Of a stretch of 37,423 nt of DNA, positions 13,422 through 22,013 are shown in pieces. Position 1 is the stretch's first letter. Every line of letters starts with the position of its first letter. Source of the DNA: a virus; the IMG/VR virus record IMGVR_UViG_3300035183_000538, positions 1 through 37,423 of that record. The stretch is one strand, 5' to 3'. Made by a program: the position numbers and the translations under genes. The notes beneath the pieces are model-generated. The model had not been told where the DNA came from. It saw only the letters and a list, made by a program, of their open reading frames with translations, and searched no databases.

Positions 13422-13712
13422 CTATATCTCAACCCAATCTGTCACAGGTTTTAATATCTTATATCCGTTCGATTTTAGCAGGTCAATAGCCTCCTTTATT
13501 CTATCTGACTTTTGATTGTCCGAAGTAAGATCACTACGCTTTCTCCACATCCGCCTTGTTTCTAACTGAACGGCATTTTGATGCAGAAACAAAGCGATTG
13601 CACCGTTATTTATTTCTTTTTTTGATAGCCCGTTTTTCTGGGCTTGTTTACTGAACTCGTTGCTTGAGAAAGTAGAGCTCATTTCGCTTAAGGTTTTTCT
13701 AAGAATTTCCAT
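13422..13712 (-). CDS. Hypothetical protein (96 aa), probable winged-helix
   Basis: Residues about 12-45 contain a helix-turn-helix-like stretch (FSSNEFSKQAQKNGLSKKEI), a linker with RRMWRKRS and an ending LKSNGYKILKPVTDWVEI. This resembles small DNA-binding domains common in Bacteroidetes elements, but I cannot name the family. The flanking gap at 13713-13805 holds a 7-bp inverted repeat TGCCTAC/GTAGGCA (13731-13737 and 13769-13775) that could be an operator. It may be an early regulator. Confidence 0.6.
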   Translation of the reverse strand: MEILRKTLSEMSSTFSSNEFSKQAQKNGLSKKEINNGAIALFLHQNAVQLETRRMWRKRSDLTSDNQKSDRIKEAIDLLKSNGYKILKPVTDWVEI

Positions 13713-13805
13713 TTTCTTATCTTTATTAAATGCCTACGCTTAATTATTTTTCAGACACATAACAGCAGGTAGGCAAAATGCCGCTATGAGTCTGAATGCT
13801 ATGAT

Positions 13806-14279
13806 TTAAAGTTTGTGGTAAGCAGCACTATCGCCTACCTGCGAAACGTTATCTCCGTGCACAATAACGAAATATAGCTTATTTGGCTCTGCACCCCACT
13901 CAGGATTGCCAGTCCTTATTTCGATACGTTTGTGCTCCAATTTCAATATCCTTTCTTTATCGTCTGCTCTCGGATAGCCCAACGTCATTATATTATAGTC
14001 GAACTTTTTGAAGCATAAGCCATGATAAGTGAATACTGCCGATACATCTACATATCTGTAGTGCTTGTAGTTGCTAATATATCGAACTATTTCTTCAATT
14101 GCTAATTCAGACTCCTGATAATGGATCAGTCTCTTAACCCAGTATTCGTTTATCTCTCTATAGTCCTCAGTCTTAGCTTTTGCTTTGGTCATTTCAAACC
14201 ATTTAGCTTTCAGTGGAAGATGCAAACATGAAGGCATAGCGCCATGTTTATGCAACTGATGGTTTTGTGATGTGTTCAT
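13806..14279 (-). CDS. ASCH-domain protein
   Basis: A 157-aa protein. Its N-terminal block (LPLKAKWFEMTKAKAKTEDYREI, residues 21-43 in parts, then YWVKRL) and its C-terminal EIRTGNPEWGAEPNKLYFVI are the two conserved parts of the ASCH fold, a PUA-like beta barrel that binds RNA or modified bases. A phage with modified DNA might use it as a reader, but ASCH proteins have varied roles. An internal start at 14237 (MPSCLHLP) is also plausible, since the longer form overlaps the exonuclease gene by 32 nt. Confidence 0.75.
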   Translation of the reverse strand: MNTSQNHQLHKHGAMPSCLHLPLKAKWFEMTKAKAKTEDYREINEYWVKRLIHYQESELAIEEIVRYISNYKHYRYVDVSAVFTYHGLCFKKFDYNIMTLGYPRADDKERILKLEHKRIEIRTGNPEWGAEPNKLYFVIVHGDNVSQVGDSAAYHKL

Positions 14280-15093
14280 CGTTATAGTTGTTTATTAAGG
14301 TTATACCATTTTGCTGCGCATCGATCATGCCAATAAACTCACGGCACTGAATCACACGCTGCCTTAAGCGCTCAATCTCATCCTCATCCCTCTCTATCTC
14401 CACCGTGAACAGCCGCTCTTCTGCCGGGATGTCCCATCTCCATTCGCTAATATCATTATGCAGCGCATAATAAGGGTATTGGCTCAAAAACTGCTTAATG
14501 TCATAGATCATGTTTTTTTCCAACTCCCTGCAAAGCCGGATGTACTCTGTGTTGGTATCATCGTTATCAAAAGCACCCATAGCATATGCCAGTCTTCTCT
14601 TCTCGTCATCCAATAGCATGTCCGTAGCATTAACAAGACAGTATCTTATCTTCGCTTTCTTCGCTCCGGTGAGCCACATATAGCCAACCATCTGCCAGTA
14701 GTGGTTCTTGCTCAGCTTGCCGAACTTCACTTTCGTGAACGTGAACAGGTCCCAGCTGCTCTTGATGTCTTCTACTACTTCAATTGCTTGTCCGTTCTTT
14801 ATGAACAGGTCCGGCACTCCTTTGATATAGTCGTTCTCGAATATATCATTATTCTTTAAATATAAGTTTTTAGTCAGCAGTGAAAGCATCGTGATTGCGT
14901 CTTCTTCCACTGCATTGCCCTTCTCGATGTACTTTGACATGACTTCTTTCTCATGCCTGTCGTAAACATGCCTGATATAGACATCAATACAGTATGACTT
15001 GGCTGTCTCTGACAGCGGCTCGGACTTTGAGCGACTGTCTGTCATTATCTGTCCGAGTTCGCTGCATCTGAACTTAATGTTATTGGCTTTCAT
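14248..15093 (-). CDS. YqaJ-like PD-(D/E)xK exonuclease
   Basis: A 281-aa nuclease with the PD-(D/E)xK core: E63/E64 (NAVEED), D95 in GVPDLF, the D109-I-K111 motif in VEDIKSSW and Q134 in HYWQMVGYMW. The Q-containing helix is typical of lambda exonuclease and YqaJ proteins, which degrade 5' strands of double-stranded DNA to produce 3' overhangs. The gene is directly downstream of recT and overlaps it by 14 nt, the classic exonuclease-annealase pair that repairs and concatenates phage DNA. Confidence 0.85.
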   Translation of the reverse strand: MKANNIKFRCSELGQIMTDSRSKSEPLSETAKSYCIDVYIRHVYDRHEKEVMSKYIEKGNAVEEDAITMLSLLTKNLYLKNNDIFENDYIKGVPDLFIKNGQAIEVVEDIKSSWDLFTFTKVKFGKLSKNHYWQMVGYMWLTGAKKAKIRYCLVNATDMLLDDEKRRLAYAMGAFDNDDTNTEYIRLCRELEKNMIYDIKQFLSQYPYYALHNDISEWRWDIPAEERLFTVEIERDEDEIERLRQRVIQCREFIGMIDAQQNGITLINNYNDEHITKPSVA

Positions 15094-15973
15094 TTGGCTG
15101 CTGTGCTTTTGTTATCGTGTCGTTTCTTTCATACCACATCTTCATATAGTCTTCATTATGTGAGATTGAAGGGAAGAGCTTGTCCAGCTCCTCTACTGTG
15201 CTGGCCTGCTCAATCATTAGTCTGACTCTCTCAGACTCTTTATCTACCTCTGGCCGCTGGTTGTCAACGTACTCTACTTCTTCGCCGCTTTCATCCTTAA
15301 TGACGGCTTGGTCGGCAATAATTGCTCTCTGCATCTGTATTGACAATGGCGCATATTTCCATAACAGTAACTTTAGCACAGTCTTAAGAGCCATTGACTC
15401 GAAGTCCGTCTCCCACATCGAACTCTTTCTCGTCTTTTCGTTTCTGTACATATTAGAGTATTTGAGTCCGTGACTTTTCAGCTGTTCTGTACTCATATAG
15501 AGTGTCTTCTCAAAGCCGTTTATAAGGCTGAAGTATGCGGCAAAGCCGATTACTTTGTCGCTGTCTTTCCTGCTGAAGTCGAAGACGTACCCTTTGAGCG
15601 GGTCCTGCTGCACAATCTGTCCTTCATATATAGGCGCAGCCGATATTGTTTTAAACTGGCCTGTCCTGTGCGCCAATTGAATCAGCCCACGATACCCAAT
15701 CTGGAATTGGGCTACCTGCTTATAAGTGCCGTCCTTCTGCCTCGTGTTGTACGGCACTATGTAGGCGAATCCAAGATTGCTGTTAATCGGCAGTTCGAGA
15801 GTAGCCGCCAAGACTGCTGCGTTATAGACGCTGATTGGGTCAGCGCTTTTCAGCAGCTCGTTCTGCGCAACCACCTGCATCAGCGATACTATGAAGTGCG
15901 CTGAGCGGTCACCGAGCAACTCGGTGAACCTTCTCTTTACGCTGTCTTGTTCAAAGAATCTTTTAATTTCCAT
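15080..15973 (-). CDS. recT: RecT-family single-strand annealing protein
   Basis: A 297-aa annealase. Recognisable blocks are NAAVLAATLELPINSNLGFAYIVPY (about 46-70, read in parts), QFQIGYRGLIQLAHRTGQ (about 88-105) and the MALKTVLKLLLWKYAPLS helix (about 195-212). RecT binds single-stranded DNA exposed by the exonuclease and anneals homologous strands, supporting recombination-dependent replication. It overlaps both neighbours (11 and 14 nt). The C-terminal 60 residues are acidic and low in structure, as usual for RecT. Confidence 0.92.
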   Translation of the reverse strand: MEIKRFFEQDSVKRRFTELLGDRSAHFIVSLMQVVAQNELLKSADPISVYNAAVLAATLELPINSNLGFAYIVPYNTRQKDGTYKQVAQFQIGYRGLIQLAHRTGQFKTISAAPIYEGQIVQQDPLKGYVFDFSRKDSDKVIGFAAYFSLINGFEKTLYMSTEQLKSHGLKYSNMYRNEKTRKSSMWETDFESMALKTVLKLLLWKYAPLSIQMQRAIIADQAVIKDESGEEVEYVDNQRPEVDKESERVRLMIEQASTVEELDKLFPSISHNEDYMKMWYERNDTITKAQQPNESQ

Positions 15974-16253
15974 AAGCTTTTTCTTTTATTTGTTTGAAAG
16001 CAATATCCAAAATTTTCATAAATTCTTCCTTGTCGATGACCTCAGCGTTAGCAGCATCCTCGCACTCGTACTCGAACGCCCAATTGGAGATGTGCCTCAG
16101 TTCATCTCCAAAGAAAGTAATGACAATATTGTAGTCTTGGTTGCTCATAGAGCCAACCAAGTAGTACGTTGTATGCCAACCGCTTTGCCTCTTGGCATAG
16201 AAGGGCAGGCTCAGGCCTACCTCTTCTTTTACATTAGCTTTTTCTTTAATCAT
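15963..16253 (-). CDS. Hypothetical protein (96 aa)
   Basis: A small soluble protein that overlaps the recT start by 11 nt. The core has beta strands (WHTTYYLVG, NIVITFF) and a C-terminal helix, ending FKQIKEKAYGN. No motif known. The coupling to recT suggests an accessory role in recombination, by position only. Confidence 0.65.
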   Translation of the reverse strand: MIKEKANVKEEVGLSLPFYAKRQSGWHTTYYLVGSMSNQDYNIVITFFGDELRHISNWAFEYECEDAANAEVIDKEEFMKILDIAFKQIKEKAYGN

Positions 16254-16270
16254 TTTTTTGGCTTTTTTGG

Positions 16271-16528
16271 TTAGTTAATATCATTAATTGAAGTTATTGC
16301 TCCCTCGTCTATGAGTATCCTCAGCGCTTCATCTTCGAGCCATCGGATGCCCCATTTCGAGAGACGGTTAGTAATAGGCTTTCCTTTGTAGGATGCCTTT
16401 TCTAACCAAAACAAAAAAGGGTTGTCAATCTCACGATTGAGCAACCCTCCGACCGGCAGCAACCATGAAACGGTTACTGTCAGCTCACGATTTTTGTAGT
16501 CGATGACTTTTAATGTTCTGCTATTCAT
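16271..16528 (-). CDS. Hypothetical protein (85 aa)
   Basis: A small soluble protein with an N-terminal beta part (TLKVIDYKNRELTVTVSW) and a helical C-terminus containing KWGIRWLEDEALRILID. It overlaps the stop of the HTH regulator gene by 4 nt (ATGA-type overlap). No family recognised. Confidence 0.65.
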   Translation of the reverse strand: MNSRTLKVIDYKNRELTVTVSWLLPVGGLLNREIDNPFLFWLEKASYKGKPITNRLSKWGIRWLEDEALRILIDEGAITSINDIN

Positions 16529-16746
16529 TTTGCCGAGTTTTCGCTTTTTTCCAATAATTCATCTATCGGAGTCTTCAAGTACTTCGATAATGCTTCAAGT
16601 GCGCTATGCATTGTCAAAAATTGATGATTCGTTCTCGCCCATCTGATGATGGACTGAACGTTCCTGCCAGTGCTGTTGGCGATGAGCGCCTGCAAGACTT
16701 GGTCCTGCAGGATGGCTGTTGAAAACTTTTTCTTTAGCTTTGTCAT
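16525..16746 (-). CDS. Helix-turn-helix regulator, first gene of the early operon
   Basis: A 73-aa protein with a Cro/C1-type layout: VLQALIANSTGRNVQSIIRWARTNHQ (helix-turn-helix region, about residues 17-42 in parts) followed by ALEALSKYLKTPIDELLE, the common ending of such domains. It lies 18 nt from a consensus promoter and faces the divergent resolvase gene. It may repress or time the early operon and the resolvase, acting on the shared 89-nt region. Confidence 0.7.
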   Translation of the reverse strand: MTKLKKKFSTAILQDQVLQALIANSTGRNVQSIIRWARTNHQFLTMHSALEALSKYLKTPIDELLEKSENSAK

Positions 16747-16763
16747 ACTCTTTTGATTTGTTG

Positions 16764-16795
16764 CAAAAATAAAGCAAAAAAAATAAAAATCAAAA
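16764..16795 (-). promoter_or_regulatory. Consensus Bacteroidetes promoter of the early operon
   Basis: On the minus strand, TTTTG (16791-16795) and TATTTTTG (16764-16771) are separated by exactly 19 nt. It fits TTG-N19-TAnnTTTG and would start transcription near 16757, about 10 nt before the HTH gene. The same AT-rich stretch must also supply a start for the divergent resolvase, where TATCTTAG (about 16824-16831) is an imperfect -7 element. Confidence 0.82.
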
Positions 16796-16835
16796 TAATT
16801 TTTTAAATTATTTTTGCGTTTATATCTTAGCGCCT

Positions 16836-17285
16836 ATGTCTGATCTGATTATAGGTATTGACTGCGGCGTAAATACAGGCTTCGCCGTATGGAACACCGC
16901 CTCCATGTCGTTCGATCGCATCGAGACGCTGCCGATACATAGAGCAATCCTTTCTATTATCGATTACCATCAGCAAGGAAGGCTCATCGGTATTATCGTG
17001 GAAGACGCACGTAAGCGCAAGCTATTCAAAGGTCTTGGTAATATTGATAACCGGGCACAAGGCGCTGGCTATGTTAAGCGAGACGCTGTGATATACGAGC
17101 AGCTATGCAAAGACTACAGCATTGCGGTTGTCTTTAAATCGCCCAGAAATACGAAAGTAAATGCCGATTACTTTAAGGTGCTTGCGAGATGGTATGATCG
17201 CACCAGCAGTCATGCCAGAGACGCAGCCATGCTCGTCATCGGCATGACGGCTAAGTACTTCCATGCACTACGCAAAGAAGAGTGA
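16836..17285 (+). CDS. RuvC-like Holliday junction resolvase
   Basis: A 149-aa RNase H-fold nuclease. The active site is complete: D9 in IGIDCGVNTGF, E56 in IIVEDAR and H126/D129 in SHARDAAML. It should cut four-way junctions made by RecT-driven recombination and resolve branched DNA before packaging. It is one of very few plus-strand genes, with its own leader, and its end overlaps the convergent DUF5675 gene by 18 nt. It is unrelated to the degenerate RuvC of the Cas9 homolog, but shares the fold. Confidence 0.85.
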   Translation: MSDLIIGIDCGVNTGFAVWNTASMSFDRIETLPIHRAILSIIDYHQQGRLIGIIVEDARKRKLFKGLGNIDNRAQGAGYVKRDAVIYEQLCKDYSIAVVFKSPRNTKVNADYFKVLARWYDRTSSHARDAAMLVIGMTAKYFHALRKEE

Positions 17286-17756
17286 AAGCCTGCTAAGTTG
17301 TATACGCTTGTCCCAATTGATTATCTCGAGAGTGAATGCCTCTTTGCCCATGAATGACTCAAACGCTTTGACAGTCTCACCGCTGTGCACCAGATCCATT
17401 ATCATGTCTGCGTTCAGATCTTTGTGCGCTGCGCCAAGAGCTATGCAGCCTCTCAGCTGATGAAAGTAATTGGCTGGATGAATCCTTATTCCAGCCCGTC
17501 CCGGCACTCCAGTGATTTCGTACGTAAATACGTCTGTTCCCTTCTTTGCAGATAGTACGCTGGACCTTGTATAGTAGCATTGATACCGACCTGCGGGAAT
17601 GCAGCTGATGCTCGGCTGATTGTCTTTCCATGCCAGCTCGAGCGTCTTACACGTGAAAAGTTTATCGCCAGCACTGGCAATCAGCACGCCTAAGGTCTGC
17701 CTGCTATCGTGACTGGTCCTGATGAGTGTTGCGATGTTACTTCTCTCTCTTGCCAT
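17268..17756 (-). CDS. DUF5675-family protein, probable lysis-region protein
   Basis: A 162-aa protein with the family landmarks: an early TLGVLIA strand, TLELAWKDNQPSISCIPAGRYQC (residues 38-60 in parts), GRAGIRIHPAN and GCIALG. These proteins are common in phage lysis regions; the paired IHPAN/GCI motifs resemble metal or peptidoglycan-processing sites, but the activity is unproven as far as I recall. It follows two small membrane proteins, which fits an endolysin-like role. Confidence 0.7.
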   Translation of the reverse strand: MARERSNIATLIRTSHDSRQTLGVLIASAGDKLFTCKTLELAWKDNQPSISCIPAGRYQCYYTRSSVLSAKKGTDVFTYEITGVPGRAGIRIHPANYFHQLRGCIALGAAHKDLNADMIMDLVHSGETVKAFESFMGKEAFTLEIINWDKRIQLSRLSLFFA

Positions 17757-17976
17757 ATCTTTCCTTTATCTCTTCAATCATCATCTTGATAATGATGCCG
17801 CCTAAGCCACCGCCTATGCCGCATATTACTGAGACGAAGAACTTTACTACCATCTCTTCCCATATTGAAGAGAATGTAGTATAAAAAAAGATTATATTAT
17901 GCCACTTAATGCTCAGCAGCAGCCCGGCTATCGTCCCCAGTATCTCTTCTATATGCTTATTCAGAAAGTTATTCAT
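17737..17976 (-). CDS. Small membrane protein, holin-like
   Basis: A 79-aa protein with two predicted membrane segments (about 12-32 and 46-66; FFVSVICGIGGGLGGIIIK in the second) and a basic C-terminus (KERYGKREK). This is the shape of a class II holin. It overlaps the DUF5675 gene start by 20 nt. Assignment is by shape and neighbours; no sequence signature decides between this and the 81-aa protein upstream. Confidence 0.55.
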   Translation of the reverse strand: MNNFLNKHIEEILGTIAGLLLSIKWHNIIFFYTTFSSIWEEMVVKFFVSVICGIGGGLGGIIIKMMIEEIKERYGKREK

Positions 17977-17978
17977 AT

Positions 17979-18353
17979 TTACACTTTTTCTGATAGTTCA
18001 TCAATCAATGCTGTAAATGCTTGCTGCTCGCTCATCCCTTCGGCTATCATGTCCTTATATCTGGCCAGCACATACTCGATAATCAGCTTAATTATCTCAT
18101 CCTTCATCGAGTTCAGAGCATTCCTTCTCATGACTCTGATATTGTAGTACAGGATAACACGGCCAATGTCTTTCTTTGCTTCTTCTAAGATGAAGGACAT
18201 GTTTTTGTCCAAGTCTCGAACTCTTGCCATCTTCAATCCAAGCGACTTAGCAAGTCTTGCCACGAATAGATTGCCAAACGGCTTTGAGCTGACTTCGTTC
18301 AGTGTCTGCTCCAGCTGGCTCAGTGATGCGTTCTTTGGCAATGGCTTCAGCAT
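17979..18353 (-). CDS. Hypothetical protein (124 aa)
   Basis: A mostly helical soluble protein between two small membrane proteins. The N-terminus is Ser/Leu-rich, the middle basic (NIRVMRRNALNSMKD) and the end helical (MSEQQAFTALIDELSEKV). No known motif. Position suggests a link to lysis or virion release, which is weak evidence. Confidence 0.6.
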   Translation of the reverse strand: MLKPLPKNASLSQLEQTLNEVSSKPFGNLFVARLAKSLGLKMARVRDLDKNMSFILEEAKKDIGRVILYYNIRVMRRNALNSMKDEIIKLIIEYVLARYKDMIAEGMSEQQAFTALIDELSEKV

Positions 18354-18354
18354 A

Positions 18355-18600
18355 CTACTCTTCTTTATCTTTCTTTGCTGTCAGCGCAACGACAGCTACT
18401 GCTGTTGCGGCTGCGCCAATCATTTTTATGTAATTATATGCCTTTTCGCTAATATGAAACTCTCCCATGTTCGCTCCTGCGACAAGCGCTGCGCAGATGA
18501 CAGCAACCAGCCCGGATATCTGTGCGATGCGCTTGAACCATATCGGCGTATCTGAAAGTAGTCTCGATGCTATCTCTGTTGCTATCCTTTTCATTGGCAT
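18355..18600 (-). CDS. Small two-span membrane protein, holin-like
   Basis: An 81-aa protein with two hydrophobic segments (about 28-45, ISGLVAVICAALVAGA, and 60-75, IGAAATAVAVVALTA) and a charged KKDKEE tail. I use the ATG at 18600, which overlaps the previous gene's end by 10 nt; a longer frame to 18690 would lie inside that gene. It resembles class II holins. It may pair with the other small membrane protein downstream as holin and antiholin. Confidence 0.55.
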   Translation of the reverse strand: MPMKRIATEIASRLLSDTPIWFKRIAQISGLVAVICAALVAGANMGEFHISEKAYNYIKMIGAAATAVAVVALTAKKDKEE

Positions 18601-19283
18601 TGTATCTTTAGTTGTCCGTGAGCGCTTAACCCAAGCCAGTCGTTCGTATCTAAGTCCGGGAACTCGTTGGTGTCGAAAGTGAAGAGACAAATTAGCAAAT
18701 CAGCCTCAACGTTAATGGTGCCTGTGTACTTAGATTTATTGCTTGCCAGCAGCTGTGATGTTAATGTCTCCTTATCGTAAGAGTACCAGCTCACTGAGAC
18801 TGGCACTCCCGGCTGACTTCCGTTCCATGATACATAGTGTGCCAGCGCTTCAATATGCCTGCAGCCGATAACCTGCATCTCTACTCCCCGCTGCACAATC
18901 TTTCTGATAATGCCGCTCTCTTGATCGAGTTGGAAGATTCCGGAGATACCGAAATATGGTCCGTTCATGTTTACATATTGATAAGTCACCTCTACTACCA
19001 GAGTTCCGCCATTTGGTGCGTTGACTGTGAACTGACCGGGACTGCTCAGTGTAATGTTGTTGCTATCCACAATAGTGCCTGCAATATGCAGCTCGTAGTA
19101 TATATAGATTTCATACGGCGGCCCTGTCTGTCCATAGACAGCAGTAGGATAGCCAATGTTGAATGTATAATCGCCGCTTTGAGCGTCATACACAACATCA
19201 TCAATTATTGCTGTGCCAAACACGTATTCAGTGATGCAGCAAGGAGGAGGAATCGGCACTATTCCTCCTCCGGAATAAAACAA
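18591..19283 (-). CDS. Hypothetical structural protein (beta-rich)
   Basis: A 230-aa protein with a Pro/Cys-rich start (IVPIPPPCCI), then repeated beta strands with Tyr-rich stretches (YEIYIYYELHIAG, YQYVNMNGPY) and an Ig- or carbohydrate-binding-like look in the middle. It follows the tail-tube-like gene with a 25-nt overlap, so a tail-associated or decoration protein is likely. No named family. Confidence 0.5.
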   Translation of the reverse strand: MFYSGGGIVPIPPPCCITEYVFGTAIIDDVVYDAQSGDYTFNIGYPTAVYGQTGPPYEIYIYYELHIAGTIVDSNNITLSSPGQFTVNAPNGGTLVVEVTYQYVNMNGPYFGISGIFQLDQESGIIRKIVQRGVEMQVIGCRHIEALAHYVSWNGSQPGVPVSVSWYSYDKETLTSQLLASNKSKYTGTINVEADLLICLFTFDTNEFPDLDTNDWLGLSAHGQLKIQCQ

Positions 19284-19816
19284 GTCTGAACGACCGATTC
19301 AGGCGTGTTGAATGGGCATGGGAACTTGCTTGATTTCCACTTGACATGAACGTTCCACGTTACGAGCGATGACTCATCGTTCTCGACCTTGAACTTCGGA
19401 ATGATTGTTACAGGCACGGGCGTGATATAGGTCTTGCTCGATGTGCGGAAGAAGAACTTGAAGTTCCTGTTGCCAACCAGCGCCTGATAGAAGTCGCAAT
19501 TGCTGGCGAAGTTCGGATCGTTGAACGTTGCGCTGAAGTTGAAGCCGAGCAACTCTTCTGTAGTGTCGCCGAATCCCGGTCCAGTCAGTTCGCTTGGCTC
19601 AGCCAGCTCGCCATTGGTAGCCGGAATCACAAGGATCATCTTTTCGTTGATGCCCCGCTCCCACTCGCTGACATTGGTTGGATCGTCATTCAGAAAGTGA
19701 AAGTCTTTGTGAATGAATCCGGCAGAGCGAATCCTGCCGAACTCTTTCTCTTCGCATGGATCGCAGCTATGTACCGGAATCAGTACATCGCAGTTAGTTG
19801 GGTAGTAGCCTGGCAT
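19259..19816 (-). CDS. Probable major tail (tube) protein
   Basis: A 185-aa protein with a C-x-x-C-type start (SCDPCEE), GRIRSAGF, and a beta-rich body ending VTWNVHVKWKSSKFPCPF. Size, position after the head-completion genes and the long A-rich leader right before its start (19817-19845 on the plus strand is almost all T), a strong translation signal in Bacteroidetes, suit an abundant tail tube protein. The assignment rests on context and not on a motif. Confidence 0.5.
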   Translation of the reverse strand: MPGYYPTNCDVLIPVHSCDPCEEKEFGRIRSAGFIHKDFHFLNDDPTNVSEWERGINEKMILVIPATNGELAEPSELTGPGFGDTTEELLGFNFSATFNDPNFASNCDFYQALVGNRNFKFFFRTSSKTYITPVPVTIIPKFKVENDESSLVTWNVHVKWKSSKFPCPFNTPESVVQTCFIPEEE

Positions 19817-19846
19817 GTTTTTTCGTTTTTGTTTTTGTTTTTTGCA

Positions 19847-20458
19847 TTAATTAGTTAACGCTGCTTCTTTTCCGCAGCCGCATATGTTGATACAACTTCT
19901 GTTGTACAGAACAGTTACTTGATAAGTGATGCTAATCATGATATCCTCGATGCCAACAAACTCACGACTCCCTCTGTACTCCTCGTTGAACACGGCTGAG
20001 TGATTGATTACTCCGCCCTGCACCTCTATAGCGATGTCATCAATGCCTTCTTTGTCTATGCTGACTTTCGCCGGCATGGACAGCGACAGCAAGCTATACA
20101 GCTGAACATGCGTCATCTTGATTCTCGGCACTTTAGATATCGCAATCATCTTGCAGCTGTATATCGCCGTTCTCAATGCAGGCTGGTCGCCGAACGCATA
20201 CTTGGCCTGTACTGGTCGCTCGCTTACATCGCTTACCCTATGATAGATTGTCATTGGGTATGTGTCGTTGATAATGACATCCCTGATAACCGAGTACTCA
20301 TCAATCACAGCCGGCACCGTATCTGCTCCGCTATCGCCATTCCTCACCACGTTAAACGCAATGCCTTCCAGCTTGCTGCCGCTCAGATTGCTGAACTGCG
20401 ATAGCCGCTGGCTAAGGCTTGTGTTGATTGCTTCTACTATCTCATTTAAATAAGGCAT
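19847..20458 (-). CDS. Probable head-tail connector or tail completion protein
   Basis: A 203-aa mixed alpha/beta protein with a helical N-terminus (LNEIVEAINTSLSQRLSQF), central beta strands and a Cys-rich tail (CINICGCGK). It sits between the gp10-like gene and the tail tube candidate, the usual place for tail terminator proteins. No motif confirms this. Overlaps the upstream gene by 17 nt. Confidence 0.5.
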   Translation of the reverse strand: MPYLNEIVEAINTSLSQRLSQFSNLSGSKLEGIAFNVVRNGDSGADTVPAVIDEYSVIRDVIINDTYPMTIYHRVSDVSERPVQAKYAFGDQPALRTAIYSCKMIAISKVPRIKMTHVQLYSLLSLSMPAKVSIDKEGIDDIAIEVQGGVINHSAVFNEEYRGSREFVGIEDIMISITYQVTVLYNRSCINICGCGKEAALTN

Positions 20459-21032
20459 CTGTCACGTATCTTTTTGCTACATCTTTTACCAGCTGGAGCT
20501 CATCTTTCGATAGCGTCCATATCTTTTTCCCGTACTTCAGCTCAAAGCCTTTGGCACGGTCCGTAAACTCTGTATCGCCCCATCCTACGCCGTAGCCGTT
20601 AGACGATGGCTGTATTGTGAACTGGCTGTTCATCTGTCCGCTGAGGCTAAAGTTCACTTTGCCAAGCGTATTCCTCCCAATCTCGATCTTATACTGATTG
20701 TATCCGCCGGGAAAATACTTGCTTGCATGTCTTTGCCCTTCCTTCTTTCCGGATTCAAAAACATATCTACCTGTCTTTCCAGTCGGTAGCCCGAAGCTCC
20801 TGCCGGGATTGCTCTTGACGCTGATATATATTGGCACTGTGCTGTATCTGCCTATGTCTGAACCATCAGCCGCTTTGCCCTGTTCATGTATGCGGCTTTT
20901 GAGCTCCGCCAGCGCAGTGCTCGCAACAGTACGAGCCAGCCCGTCATAGCCGATAGTGCCACGATTGAACTGCTTCAATCTCGCAGCGAGACCGCCCATT
21001 ATGCTTTTGATATTGTCTCTAATCTCAATCAT
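20442..21032 (-). CDS. Tail completion protein (gp10/virion morphogenesis-like)
   Basis: A 196-aa protein with an N-terminal helix pair, then GKTGRYVFESGKKEGQRHASKYFPGGYNQYK (residues 85-115 in parts) and VNFSLSGQMNSQF. The FPGGYxQYK...LSGQM combination is a feature I associate with phage virion morphogenesis and HK97 gp10-like proteins that join head and tail. It overlaps both neighbours (4 and 17 nt). Confidence 0.6.
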   Translation of the reverse strand: MIEIRDNIKSIMGGLAARLKQFNRGTIGYDGLARTVASTALAELKSRIHEQGKAADGSDIGRYSTVPIYISVKSNPGRSFGLPTGKTGRYVFESGKKEGQRHASKYFPGGYNQYKIEIGRNTLGKVNFSLSGQMNSQFTIQPSSNGYGVGWGDTEFTDRAKGFELKYGKKIWTLSKDELQLVKDVAKRYVTDALFK

Positions 21033-22012
21033 GGCACGTATTCAACTGTTCTTATTAATGCATCGCACTCAATGCAGCAGTCTTGTTCGCTGATGTCAAT
21101 GCCGCTGATTACGTCTGAGAGTTCCTGCTGAAACATCTGCATATACTCGTCTCTCAGCTCTCTTGCTTTGTTCAGGTCCACAGTCGTATAGCGATTAATC
21201 CTATCGCTATGCAGTCTTTCGTTCATGACTTCAACCAGCGCAATATAAGCCAGTGCATTCGCAAAGAGTTGCTTGTTACTGCATATGAAGGCATCGTAGC
21301 TGCATCTCAAACTGAATGTGCCGATAACTCCGAAAGTATTGCCGACATCAACAGTCGCGCCGTTGTAGCTTCGCTTTGCTCCTGCAATGTAGAGGCTGCA
21401 TCGGTTACACGTGAAACACTCAGCACAACCGCTGACGCTGTCTGTCGTTATCGGCGTGAACGGAGAGCTGATTCCGGCAGCATCGTATCCGATGAACAAG
21501 GAGTCTTGCTCGAAGTCAATCCCTACATATATCTTGTTCCATCCTGCATTCAACATGACGTTGGATTGCCATAGTATGGTGCCGTACTCTGCGTCTGCGA
21601 TGATTATATCAGTCTGTGCTGCCTGCTTGGCATATATGGATATGTCCTGAACATGAAGAGACAGAAGGCTGCTGCCAGTAATATCGCTGTAGTAAAGCCT
21701 GATTCCTCTATACTCATTGGCTGGCGCAGTCTGATTGCTGACAGTGTCTGGCTCTTTGCTGAACGTGATGCTCTCAATGCTTCTGATGAGTCGGTAGCGT
21801 CTCGATAGTTCGCTGATTACTGCTGATTGCAGTCTTCTTATCGCTCTTCTCTCTATCGCTCTCCACGTCTCGATGAACGTCGCCTTCTCTTCATTAGTGA
21901 TGCCTTCAAGAGACTTGATCGACACACCGGGGTAATCGTTCAGCCAGATGCCGCTGTCAGGCGCATCTGCGCCACATCCTCGTATGCCGATCAAATTCTT
22001 AAGACATTGCAT
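21029..22012 (-). CDS. Hypothetical head-tail adaptor-like protein
   Basis: A 327-aa protein directly downstream of the major capsid protein candidate. The N-terminal 80 residues are helical (EEKATFIETWRAIERRAIRRLQSAV), the centre is beta-rich with CAECFTCNRC, a four-Cys cluster that could bind zinc, and the C-terminus ends in helices with DISEQDCCIECDAL. The site suits an adaptor or head-completion protein, though it is longer than usual ones. Confidence 0.5.
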   Translation of the reverse strand: MQCLKNLIGIRGCGADAPDSGIWLNDYPGVSIKSLEGITNEEKATFIETWRAIERRAIRRLQSAVISELSRRYRLIRSIESITFSKEPDTVSNQTAPANEYRGIRLYYSDITGSSLLSLHVQDISIYAKQAAQTDIIIADAEYGTILWQSNVMLNAGWNKIYVGIDFEQDSLFIGYDAAGISSPFTPITTDSVSGCAECFTCNRCSLYIAGAKRSYNGATVDVGNTFGVIGTFSLRCSYDAFICSNKQLFANALAYIALVEVMNERLHSDRINRYTTVDLNKARELRDEYMQMFQQELSDVISGIDISEQDCCIECDALIRTVEYVP

Positions 22013-22013
22013 A

